The notes: generated by a model not told the origin, from the sequence alone. A DNA stretch of 7,953 bases from Pseudomonadota bacterium (GCA_023390395.1 JAEWCY010000121.1:1-7953); one strand, 5' to 3'; shown: positions 1 through 6,341, counted from the stretch's first letter. Numbers and translations are program-made.

Positions 1-43
1 CTTCCGGGGTTCGCGGCCGCCGCGTCCGAGGTGTCCGCAACAG

Positions 44-73
44 TCGCCTCGGGCCGTTGCGATGCCGAGGCGA
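44..73. repeat. Perfect 9-bp inverted repeat (hairpin) left of MCP1
   Basis: TCGCCTCGG (44-52) pairs perfectly with CCGAGGCGA (65-73) across a 12-base loop. It lies about 110 bases beyond the MCP1 stop codon and has no T-tract on either side. It could be part of the MCP1 3' end or the terminator of a gene lying left of the window. No coding region was recognised in 1-186. Confidence 0.45.
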
Positions 74-91
74 TCAGCCCTCGTGTCGCGT

Positions 92-121
92 CCGCGAAAT
101 GCGCGCATACGCATTCGTCGG
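92..121. repeat. Imperfect ~30-nt palindrome downstream of MCP1, related to the one at 3819-3848
   Basis: The two 12-base arms (92-103 and 110-121) pair at 9 of 12 positions around a 6-base loop. The sequence contains the perfect 10-bp palindrome ATGCGCGCAT (99-108). Read on the plus strand, its first 15 bases (92-106) are identical to the minus-strand reading of the hairpin just after MCP2, and about 24 of 30 bases match overall. It may be a transcription terminator or a small REP-like repeated palindrome. The function is inferred; the sequence match is visible directly. Confidence 0.45.
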
Positions 122-153
122 ACAAGATGGTTTCGTTGCTCTATTTTTCTGAA

Positions 154-171
154 AAAATACGATCGTATTTT
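154..171 (-). terminator. 18-bp perfect AT-rich palindrome just after MCP1, possible terminator or operator
   Basis: AAAATACGATCGTATTTT is a perfect 18-bp palindrome that begins 16 bases past the MCP1 stop codon. As RNA from the minus strand it can fold into a 7-bp stem with a GATC loop. The right arm runs into six consecutive T (152-157 read on the minus strand), which is terminator-like. The stem is AT-rich and therefore weak, and a symmetric palindrome of this kind could equally be a protein-binding site. It stands out in this GC-rich setting. Confidence 0.4.
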
Positions 172-186
172 CCCAGGGACGCGCCA

Positions 187-2517
187 CTAGGCGGCGATGG
201 CCGCCTGGCCGCCGCCCTGGATCTCGGCCACCAGGGCGGTCAGGTTCTGGGCCAGTTCGGCCAGCTCGGTCACGGCCTGGGCGGATTGCGCCATGGCGTC
301 GGCCGTCTCCGAGGCGATGCGGCTGATGGATTCCACCGACCGGTTGATCTCCTCGGAGGTGGCGGACTGCTGCTCGGCCGCCGTGGCGATGGCCCGGACC
401 TGGTCCCCGGCCGCCTCCACCACGGAAACGATCTCGGTCAGGGCGGTTCCCGAGCGTTCGGCCAGTTTCGTGGCCGTGTCCACGGCCGCGGCCGCCTTGT
501 CCATCATGCGCTCGGTCTCCGCCGTGCCGTGCTGGATGCCGGCGATGGCCTCGCCCACTTCCTTGGTGGCGTGCATGGTCTTTTCGGCCAGTTTCCTGAC
601 CTCGTCGGCGACCACGGCGAAGCCGCGCCCGGCCTCGCCGGCCCGGGCCGCCTCGATGGCGGCGTTTAAGGCCAACAGGTTGGTCTGGTCGGCGATGTCG
701 GAGATGACGCCGAGCACCGCGCCGATGCCCTGGGCCTGCCGGCCCAGCCCCTGCATGTTCTCCTTGAGCCGGCCGGCCGCGTCGCGCACGCCGTCCACGG
801 CCGAAACGACCCGCACCACGAGGTCCGCCCCTTCCCGGGCCTTGTCCCGGGCGTCCTGGGCGTTTTTGGCGGTGTCGCCGGCGTTTCTGGCCACTTCCAG
901 GATGGTGGCGTTCATCTCCTCCACGGCCGTGACCGTGTCCTGGACGCGGCTGTTTTGTTCCTGGGCCCCCTGGTTGGCCTGCTCGATCTGGGCCGACAGC
1001 TCCTGAGAGGCCGAGGCCATGCGGTCGGACGTCGCGGCGGCCTTGGAAGCGGTTTCGGCCATGAGGGCGTTCTGGCTTTCGATGCGGACCTGCTGCTCGT
1101 GGATTTCGGTGCGGTCGGTCCAGAAGGAGATGGAGCCGAGCATGGTCCCGTCCATGTCGAAAAACGGCGTGCTGATGATGTGGACCTGGAGCTTCTTGCC
1201 CGAGGGGGTGACGTACTGGTTCTGCCGCTCGCCGCGCTGGCGGTCCTTGATGGCCCGGTCGGAACAGGTCTCCTTGGCGGCGTCGCCCAGGTAGAAAAGG
1301 CCCGAAGGCTGGCCGACGTAGGTCTCGGGCGCGCCGGGCTTCTCCAGCAGGCGGCAGATGTGGTCGTTGACCCAGACCATCTTGAAGTCCGGGCCGACGA
1401 TGCCGCAGGGGGTGGGGATGCCTTGCATGACGCCCTGGGAGAAGCCGAGCTTGTTCTTGAGCTCCCCGACCATGGTTTCGAGGTTGCGGGCCAGCGCCGC
1501 CAGCTCGAAGCGGAACTTGCCGGAAAGCGTCGCCTTGAGGTCGCCCTGGGCCACCTTGCCGGCGAAGTCCATGATGGCGCGCAGGGGACCGAGGACCACC
1601 ACCCGGTTGAACACCACGATCAGCGCCGCCACCACGGCCAGGACGGCCAGGCCGAGGCCGATCAGCACGTCGCGCTGCCCGGCGGCCAGGCCCGACATCT
1701 CCGATTCCGCGGCGGACATGCACACGATCCAGCCCGTCTGCGGCACCTGGGCCACGGACATGTACTTCTTTTCACCCTTGAAGTCGTAGGACATGATCCC
1801 GTTTTTGAGCGCCAGGGCCTTCGAGGCGATGGCGGCGTCGGGCAGCTGCCCGAGAAGGAGCGACTTGTCCGCGGCATGGGCGATGACGCGTCCGTCCGTG
1901 TCGAGCATGTAGCCGTAGCCGGTCTGGCCGAAACGGATGGGGTCGATGAACTTCTTCGTGAAGTCGCCCCAGGTCGGGCAGACCACGGCCAGGCCGAGGA
2001 TCTTGCCCGCGTCGTCGTACACGGCCTGGGCCACGATGAACAGCAGCACGCCCGTGGTCTTGCCCTTGATGATGGTCTTGCCCAGGTAGCTTTTCGTGCC
2101 GCCCATGACCGACTTGAAATAGTCGCGGTCGGCATAGCTGTTGGCCAGGGGCTCGCCGGACTTGGTCGCGCCGGCCACGGGCCTGCCGTCCGGGGCGATG
2201 ACCATGGCCGAGGTGAGGCTGTTGGAGTTGGCGATGAACTTGTCGAGCATGGCCTGGGCGCGTTCGGGGGAGCCGGTCAGGGCCTCCTGGACCACGCGGA
2301 GGTTGGCCAGGTTTTCCGCCTGGTCGCGGGCGCTTTCGATGAAGAGGTCAAGGATGTTGACCGTTTCCTTGGCCGTGCGAGCCAAGGCCTGCTCCTGCAG
2401 GGTGGTGGAAATGTGGAAGGTGGAGGAGGCCGTGTACGCGATCAGCAAGGCGATACCGACAAACAGCGAAACAAGGACGGCGAGCGTCAGGACGGCGTTG
2501 ATGCCCATCTTTCTCAT
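187..2517 (-). CDS. Methyl-accepting chemotaxis protein with dCache, HAMP and PAS domains (MCP1)
   Basis: Inner-membrane chemoreceptor that senses a periplasmic ligand and controls the CheA/CheW kinase complex. It has 776 residues. A short cytoplasmic start leads into TM1 (about 7-29), a double-Cache periplasmic sensor (about 30-278) with the typical 'YADRDYFKSV' and 'TGYGYMLDTDGRVIAHA' stretches, and TM2 (about 284-305). HAMP follows (about 306-358, Pro311 and 'GDLKA'), then PAS (about 360-475, 'IPTPCGIVGPDFKMVWVN') and the MCP signalling domain (about 490-765). The tip 'DQTNLLALNAAIEAARAGE' (610-628) is canonical. A consensus methylation site is seen at 'ATAAEQQSAT' (711-720). There is no CheR-tethering pentapeptide at the C-terminus. 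The start at 2517 is set by AGGAG (2525-2529) 7 bases upstream and matches the length of paralogue MCP2; Met4 is a poorer choice. The ligand cannot be named. Leu617 uses TTA, an uncommon codon in DNA this GC-rich. Confidence 0.96.
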   Translation of the reverse strand: MRKMGINAVLTLAVLVSLFVGIALLIAYTASSTFHISTTLQEQALARTAKETVNILDLFIESARDQAENLANLRVVQEALTGSPERAQAMLDKFIANSNSLTSAMVIAPDGRPVAGATKSGEPLANSYADRDYFKSVMGGTKSYLGKTIIKGKTTGVLLFIVAQAVYDDAGKILGLAVVCPTWGDFTKKFIDPIRFGQTGYGYMLDTDGRVIAHAADKSLLLGQLPDAAIASKALALKNGIMSYDFKGEKKYMSVAQVPQTGWIVCMSAAESEMSGLAAGQRDVLIGLGLAVLAVVAALIVVFNRVVVLGPLRAIMDFAGKVAQGDLKATLSGKFRFELAALARNLETMVGELKNKLGFSQGVMQGIPTPCGIVGPDFKMVWVNDHICRLLEKPGAPETYVGQPSGLFYLGDAAKETCSDRAIKDRQRGERQNQYVTPSGKKLQVHIISTPFFDMDGTMLGSISFWTDRTEIHEQQVRIESQNALMAETASKAAATSDRMASASQELSAQIEQANQGAQEQNSRVQDTVTAVEEMNATILEVARNAGDTAKNAQDARDKAREGADLVVRVVSAVDGVRDAAGRLKENMQGLGRQAQGIGAVLGVISDIADQTNLLALNAAIEAARAGEAGRGFAVVADEVRKLAEKTMHATKEVGEAIAGIQHGTAETERMMDKAAAAVDTATKLAERSGTALTEIVSVVEAAGDQVRAIATAAEQQSATSEEINRSVESISRIASETADAMAQSAQAVTELAELAQNLTALVAEIQGGGQAAIAA

Positions 2518-2548
2518 GGCGTTTCTCCTGGGACGGCTGGCTTGACGT

Positions 2549-2565
2549 ATGCATCGTGCAGGCCA
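2549..2565 (-). promoter_or_regulatory. Candidate sigma-54 promoter of MCP1
   Basis: Read on the minus strand the site is TGGCCTGCACGATGCAT. It has GG and GC separated by exactly 10 bases and matches about 9 of 12 defined positions of the RpoN consensus TGGCACG-N4-TTGCW. The geometry fits: transcription would begin near 2540, giving a leader of about 23 bases that includes the AGGAG ribosome site at 2525-2529 and the start at 2517. No activator-binding site was identified, although an inverted repeat at 2645-2660 lies about 105 bases upstream of the predicted start of transcription. The match was found by eye. Confidence 0.5.
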
Positions 2566-2644
2566 GACCTTGGTATCGCCTGGCGTTGGGGATGCTGTGG
2601 CCAGGAAGGAGAACGCACTTCAAGGGAAGAACAGGAGAGCACAA

Positions 2645-2660
2645 GTCGATATAGATCGAC
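2645..2660. repeat. Inverted repeat GTCGAT-N4-ATCGAC in the divergent intergenic region
   Basis: Two perfect 6-bp arms (2645-2650 and 2655-2660) flank ATAG. It lies between the divergent MCP1 and helix-turn-helix-like genes, about 105 bases upstream of the predicted MCP1 transcription start. Size and placement suit a dimeric regulator's operator or an enhancer-type site, but six-base arms are short and the function is a guess. Further TCGACC pieces occur at 2712-2717 and 2791-2796. Confidence 0.3.
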
Positions 2661-2702
2661 GCATTGTCCTCTCGCCCCGAACGTCCAAGCGAGGAGGAGT
2701 AT

Positions 2703-2726
2703 ATGGACGTATCGACCTATTTCTAG
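2703..2726 (+). CDS. Possible 7-residue leader peptide (MDVSTYF) with strong ribosome site
   Basis: An ATG at 2703 opens a seven-codon frame, MDVSTYF, ending in TAG at 2724-2726. It is preceded by GAGGAGGAG (2691-2699), the best Shine-Dalgarno sequence seen in the window, with GGAGG ending 5 bases before the ATG. It lies 84 bases ahead of the start of the 2811-3710 gene on the same strand. It could be a regulatory upstream ORF whose translation affects the downstream gene, or a chance occurrence. No run of regulatory codons typical of amino-acid attenuators is present. Confidence 0.25.
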   Translation: MDVSTYF

Positions 2727-2734
2727 CCCGTTTT

Positions 2735-2774
2735 ATTGGTTGTTATTGACCTCAAGAAAGTACCAATTTAACGT
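2735..2774 (+). promoter_or_regulatory. AT-rich promoter/operator candidate for the helix-turn-helix-like gene
   Basis: This block is clearly AT-richer than its surroundings. TTGACC (2746-2751) resembles a -35 box, and TTTAAC (2767-2772) is a poor -10 candidate at a short 15-base spacing. Both lie inside or at the edge of an inverted pair, ATTGGT (2735-2740) and ACCAAT (2762-2767), that could be an operator half-site pair. The start codon follows about 40 bases later. The base composition is the strongest evidence; the individual boxes are weak. Confidence 0.3.
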
Positions 2775-2800
2775 GACGCTCCCGAGGACGTCGACCGATC

Positions 2801-2806
2801 GGAGGG
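2801..2806 (+). promoter_or_regulatory. Ribosome-binding site fixing a GTG start
   Basis: GGAGGG lies 4 bases before the GTG at 2811 and has no competing in-frame ATG nearby. The first in-frame ATG (2868-2870) has no purine-rich sequence in front of it and would remove part of the predicted DNA-binding region. GTG is therefore preferred. Confidence 0.65.
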
Positions 2807-2810
2807 TGCT

Positions 2811-3710
2811 GTGGCCCAGGGAAGACCGAAAAGCGTGCGCCTTGGCGGCACGGGCGAAAAACTCTACATGGCGCTCAAGCTGTCTGGCCTGTCCTGGGGG
2901 ACGCGGATCGGGCCGAACCACATCTCCGTCGACGGCCGGTGGGCGCAGTGCGGGCTGCCGCGCAGCGTCAACACCGTCATCGAAGACATCCGCTCGGGCA
3001 TTCCGGCCCACCGGCTGGAGCGTTACGCCGGCTATTTCCAGGTCCCGGTCGGCGTGTTCACGGACGAATCCGTCGGCTCCTGCTCGGCGGCCTTTTCCTG
3101 CGAGATCCTGCGCAACAAGAATCGGTTCGCCAAAAGCGCCGCCATCGACGTCAGCCTCCACGACAGTCTGGCCCGCAAGCACATCGTGGAGCGCAACGGG
3201 GTGGCGGCCAACTATCCCCTCTACCAGCTCCTGTCCGGCGTGCACAAGATCTACTACAAAAGGGACGGCGGCGAACGCATCTACCAGGGCGCGGCCAAGA
3301 CCGAGACCCAGACCGAGACGGGGATCGCCATCGCCGTCGTCATCGTGGTGGACGGCATTCCCGTGGAGTTGTCCGGGACGCTGTTTCGCTGGAACAACTT
3401 CATCCATATCCAGTATCATTCCGAAGACTACCAGCTCCTCGGCTACATGATCGCCCCCAATCCCATGGAATCCATCCTGCTGCGGCGGCGCGACCCGTTC
3501 CACATGAGGTTTTGCGGCCTGTCCGGGAGTCTGGACATGACCGCCGTGCCGGACCGGTACGAGGCCTGTTCGGTCAAGCAGGGCCTGGGCGAGGGCCGCA
3601 GCCAGTCGGAAGTGTTCGACGCGCTTCTGGGAGAGGTCCTGCGGGAAGGGGCGCTGGAGCCCGGGGATGCGGCCCACGCCCGGGCGGCCGCCCTTTTCGC
3701 CGGCTCCTAG
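2811..3710 (+). CDS. Putative helix-turn-helix-like regulatory protein, unknown family
   Basis: A 299-residue soluble protein with no signal peptide or membrane segment. I do not recognise a named family. Residues about 14-86 resemble a divergent Cro/C1 (XRE) helix-turn-helix domain: an amphipathic helix at 'GEKLYMALKLSGLSWG', then 'VNTVIEDIRSGIPAHRLERYAGYFQVPVGVFTD'-like spacing (54-85), which recalls the recognition helix and the 'LERYAxYFxVPxxxFTD' closing helix of XRE proteins. Residues about 130-250 look beta-rich, with several Tyr and aromatic residues ('YPLYQLLSGVHKIYYK', 'FRWNNFIHIQYH') and Cys235 and Cys253. This may be an effector-binding or dimerisation domain. The C-terminus is helical and Ala-rich. 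It is divergent from MCP1 and converges on MCP2, breaking an otherwise minus-strand array. Regulation of an adjacent MCP is possible but unproven. The coding frame is reasonably secure; the function is not. Confidence 0.8.
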   Translation: MAQGRPKSVRLGGTGEKLYMALKLSGLSWGTRIGPNHISVDGRWAQCGLPRSVNTVIEDIRSGIPAHRLERYAGYFQVPVGVFTDESVGSCSAAFSCEILRNKNRFAKSAAIDVSLHDSLARKHIVERNGVAANYPLYQLLSGVHKIYYKRDGGERIYQGAAKTETQTETGIAIAVVIVVDGIPVELSGTLFRWNNFIHIQYHSEDYQLLGYMIAPNPMESILLRRRDPFHMRFCGLSGSLDMTAVPDRYEACSVKQGLGEGRSQSEVFDALLGEVLREGALEPGDAAHARAAALFAGS

Positions 3711-3767
3711 GCCCGCAGCGGCCCATCACTCCGCGACAACGGATCGCTGCTCGACGCTTGGCCGGAA

Positions 3768-3807
3768 AGGGCGCTGCGGCGACGGCCCCGCGCCGCCGCA
3801 GCGCCCT
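3768..3807. terminator. Strong 14-bp perfect hairpin between convergent genes
   Basis: AGGGCGCTGCGGCG (3768-3781) and CGCCGCAGCGCCCT (3794-3807) pair perfectly around a 12-base loop. It sits 57 bases past the stop of the plus-strand gene and between it and convergent MCP2, where a bidirectional terminator is expected. Neither flank has a proper T-tract (only TTT on the minus-strand side), so it may act as an RNA-stabilising or Rho-assisted terminator. Confidence 0.6.
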
Positions 3808-3818
3808 GAGTCCATGGT

Positions 3819-3848
3819 CCGCGAAAAGCGCAGGCGCGCATTTCGCGG
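3819..3848 (-). terminator. Hairpin just downstream of MCP2, related to 92-121
   Basis: Arms CCGCGAAA/TTTCGCGG (3819-3826 and 3841-3848) and GCGC/GCGC (3828-3831 and 3836-3839) form a 12-bp stem interrupted by one A-A mismatch, with an AGGC loop. It begins 8 bases past the MCP2 stop codon, which suggests a terminator or 3'-end stabiliser for MCP2. No T-tract follows. It shares a 15-base identical core with the palindrome downstream of MCP1, in the opposite orientation. Confidence 0.55.
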
Positions 3849-3856
3849 GCGCCACG

Positions 3857-6187
3857 CTAGGCGGGCAGCGCCGCCTGGCCGCCGCCCTGGATGTCGGCCA
3901 CCAGGGCGCTCAGGTTCTGGGCCAGTTCGGCCAGCTCGGTCACGGCCCGGGAAGACTCGGTCATGGCGCCGGCCGTCTCCGAGGCGATGCGGTTGATGGA
4001 CTCGACCGAGCGGTTGATCTCCTCGGCGGTGGCGGATTGCTGCTCGGCCGCCGTGGCGATGGCCCGGACCTGGTCCCCGGCCGTGTCCACCACGGTGACG
4101 ATGCCGGAAAGCGCCTGGCCCGAGCGCTCGGCCAGGTGCGTGGCCGTGTCCACGGCCGAGGCCGCCTCCTCCACCATGCGCTCGGTCTCCGTGGTGCCGC
4201 GCTGGATGCCGGCGATGGCCTCGCCCACTTCCTTGGTGGCGTGCATGGTCTTTTCGGCGAGTTTTCTCACTTCGTCGGCGACCACGGCGAAGCCGCGCCC
4301 GGCCTCGCCGGCCCGGGCCGCCTCGATGGCGGCGTTAAGGGCCAGGAGGTTGGTCTGGTCGGCGATGTCGGAGATGACGCCGAGCACCGCGCCGATGCCC
4401 TGCGCCTGCTGGCCCAGGCCCCGCATGTTCTCCTTGAGTCGGCCCGCCGCCTCGCGCACGCCGCCCACGGCCGAAACGACCTGGACCACGAGGTCCGCCC
4501 CTTCCCGGGCGCGGTCCCTGGCGTCCTGGGCTCCCTGGGCGGTGTCGCCGGCGTTCTTGGCCACCTCGAGGATGGTGGCGTTCATCTCCTCCACGGCCGT
4601 GACCGTCTCCTGGACGCGGCCGTGCTGTTCCCGGGCCCCCTGGCTGGCCTGCTCGATCTGGGCCGAAAGCTGCTGCGAGGCGGCGGCCATGCGGTCGGAG
4701 GTCGCGGCGGCCTTGGCCGCCGTCTCGGTCATGAGGGCGTTTTGGCTTTCGATGCGGGCCTGCTGCGCGTGCAGTTCGGTGCGGTCGTCCCAGAAGGAGA
4801 TGGAGCCGAGCATGGCGCCGTCCATGTCGAAAAAGGGCGTGCTCGTCACGTGGACGCGCAGGCTGCGGCCCGAGGGCGTGGCGAAGGCGTTCTCGGCCGT
4901 CTTTTGCCGTCCTTCCTTGATGGCCTGGTCGGAGCAGGTCTCCCTGGCGGCGTCGCCCAGGTAGAAAAGCCCCGAGGGCTGGCCGACGTAGGTCTCGGGC
5001 GGGCCGGTCTTTTCCAGCAGGCGGCAGAGGTGGTCGTTGGCCCAGACCATCCTGAAGTCCGGGCCGACGATGCCGCAGGGGGTGGGGATGCCGCGCATGA
5101 CGCCCTGGGCGAAGCCGAGCTTGTTCTTGAGCTCGCCGACCATGGTCTCGAGGTTGCGGGCCAGCGCCGCCAGCTCGAAGCGGAATTTGCCGGAAAGGCC
5201 GGCCTTGAGGTCGCCGCCGGCCACCTTCCCGGTGAAGTCCATGACCGCGCGCAAGGGGCCGAGGACCACCACCCGGTTGAAGACCACGATCAGCGCCGCC
5301 GCCACGGCCAGCACGGCCAGCCCCAGCCCGATGAGCACGTTGCGCTGCCCGGCGGCCAGCTCCGACAGCTCGGCCGCGTCGGCGGCCATGCACACGACCC
5401 AGCCCGTCTGGGGGGCCTGGGCCACGGCCATGTACTTTTCCTCGCCGCCGAAGGCGTAGGCCGCGAGGCCGTTTTTGACCGCCAGGGCCTTGGCCGCGAT
5501 GGAGGCGTCCCCGGGCTTGGTCAAAAGCAGCGACGGGTCCTTGGCGTGGGCGATGACCCGCCCCTCGCCGTCGAACATGAAGCCGTAGCCGGTGCGGCCG
5601 AAGCGCACCGGATCGATGAATTCCTTGGTGAAGGCGTCCCACCTGGGGAAAAGCGCCGCCGCGCCGCGCGGCTTGCCGGCCGGGTCGACGATGACGTGGG
5701 CCACGACGAAGAGCACGCCGCTCGACGGCCCTTCCTTGAAGACGGTCCGGGTGATGACGCTTTTCTTGCCGGCCTTGATCTCCTTGAGGAAGTCGCTGTC
5801 GGCGTAGGAGGCGGCGGGCGGAGCGTCGCCCTTGGCCGCCGAGGCCACGGCCTTGCCGTCGAGGTCGATGAAGGCCGCGCGGTACAGGTTGTTGGAGGTC
5901 CCGACGTAGCCCTTGAGCATGTCCGCGGCCCGGGCCGGCGCGCCGATGACCGCTTCCAGGGCGACGGGCAGGTTGGCCAGGTGCTCGGCCTCGTCGTCCA
6001 GGGTGTCGAGGTAGAGGCCGAGAATCTTCGCCGTGCTGTCGGCGGACTGGCGCAGGGCCTCCTCCTTGAGGCCGGTGGTGATGGCGTAGGTCGAGCGCGT
6101 GGCGTAGACGATGAGCGACGCGATGCCGACGAAAAGCGAAACCACGACCGCGACCGTCAACACGGCGTTGATACCTGCCTTGCCCAT
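3857..6187 (-). CDS. Methyl-accepting chemotaxis protein with dCache, HAMP and PAS domains (MCP2)
   Basis: Inner-membrane chemoreceptor and paralogue of MCP1, with the same length (776 aa) and domain order. TM1 is at about 7-29, the periplasmic double-Cache sensor at about 30-278 ('TGYGFMFDGEGRVIAHA' at 199-215), TM2 at about 284-305, HAMP to about 358 ('GGDLKA'), PAS at about 360-475 and the signalling domain at about 490-765. The tip 'DQTNLLALNAAIEAARAGE' is canonical, and 'ATAAEQQSAT' (711-720) matches the methylation consensus. Hand counts against MCP1 give about 52% identity over 31-280 and about 84% over 281-776, so output is kept while ligand recognition probably differs. There is no C-terminal CheR pentapeptide. 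The start at 6187 is chosen because GGAGG (6194-6198) lies 6 bases upstream and the protein then aligns end to end with MCP1. The frame is open to an ATG at 6343, but that adds 52 Pro/Arg-rich residues and overlaps the predicted -10 box. Confidence 0.96.
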   Translation of the reverse strand: MGKAGINAVLTVAVVVSLFVGIASLIVYATRSTYAITTGLKEEALRQSADSTAKILGLYLDTLDDEAEHLANLPVALEAVIGAPARAADMLKGYVGTSNNLYRAAFIDLDGKAVASAAKGDAPPAASYADSDFLKEIKAGKKSVITRTVFKEGPSSGVLFVVAHVIVDPAGKPRGAAALFPRWDAFTKEFIDPVRFGRTGYGFMFDGEGRVIAHAKDPSLLLTKPGDASIAAKALAVKNGLAAYAFGGEEKYMAVAQAPQTGWVVCMAADAAELSELAAGQRNVLIGLGLAVLAVAAALIVVFNRVVVLGPLRAVMDFTGKVAGGDLKAGLSGKFRFELAALARNLETMVGELKNKLGFAQGVMRGIPTPCGIVGPDFRMVWANDHLCRLLEKTGPPETYVGQPSGLFYLGDAARETCSDQAIKEGRQKTAENAFATPSGRSLRVHVTSTPFFDMDGAMLGSISFWDDRTELHAQQARIESQNALMTETAAKAAATSDRMAAASQQLSAQIEQASQGAREQHGRVQETVTAVEEMNATILEVAKNAGDTAQGAQDARDRAREGADLVVQVVSAVGGVREAAGRLKENMRGLGQQAQGIGAVLGVISDIADQTNLLALNAAIEAARAGEAGRGFAVVADEVRKLAEKTMHATKEVGEAIAGIQRGTTETERMVEEAASAVDTATHLAERSGQALSGIVTVVDTAGDQVRAIATAAEQQSATAEEINRSVESINRIASETAGAMTESSRAVTELAELAQNLSALVADIQGGGQAALPA

Positions 6188-6341
6188 GGGGGTCCTCCGG
6201 GTGTTGCCCGGCGACGGGTGCACGGTCGGCACGGCGGGCGTGCCGCCGGGCCGGGCCGCGGAGGAACGCACGCGTGACGGCAGGCGGATGGGAACGCCGG
6301 GAGGGCGCGCCCAAGGCCTGCGGATGTCGCCGGTAGTGGCC

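Noticed and set aside
2581..2596. Plus-strand sigma-54-like site TGGCGTTGGGGATGCT
   Set aside because: GG-N10-GC spacing is present, but the match is poorer (about 8 of 12) and it lies about 215 bases before the plus-strand gene, so chance is more likely.
2549..2749. 66-codon plus-strand frame in the MCP1 upstream region
   Set aside because: No Shine-Dalgarno before its ATG, no recognisable protein features, and it covers likely regulatory DNA.
955..3450. Long plus-strand open frame antisense to MCP1 and overlapping the regulator-like gene
   Set aside because: Low-complexity composition and conflict with two well-supported genes; no plausible ribosome site.
2939..6277. Very long plus-strand open frame (1112 codons) antisense to MCP2
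   Set aside because: Its product is rich in Arg, Gly, His and Pro with no domain-like pattern. It mirrors the high-GC third-position bias of MCP2, which has complete domains, on the other strand.
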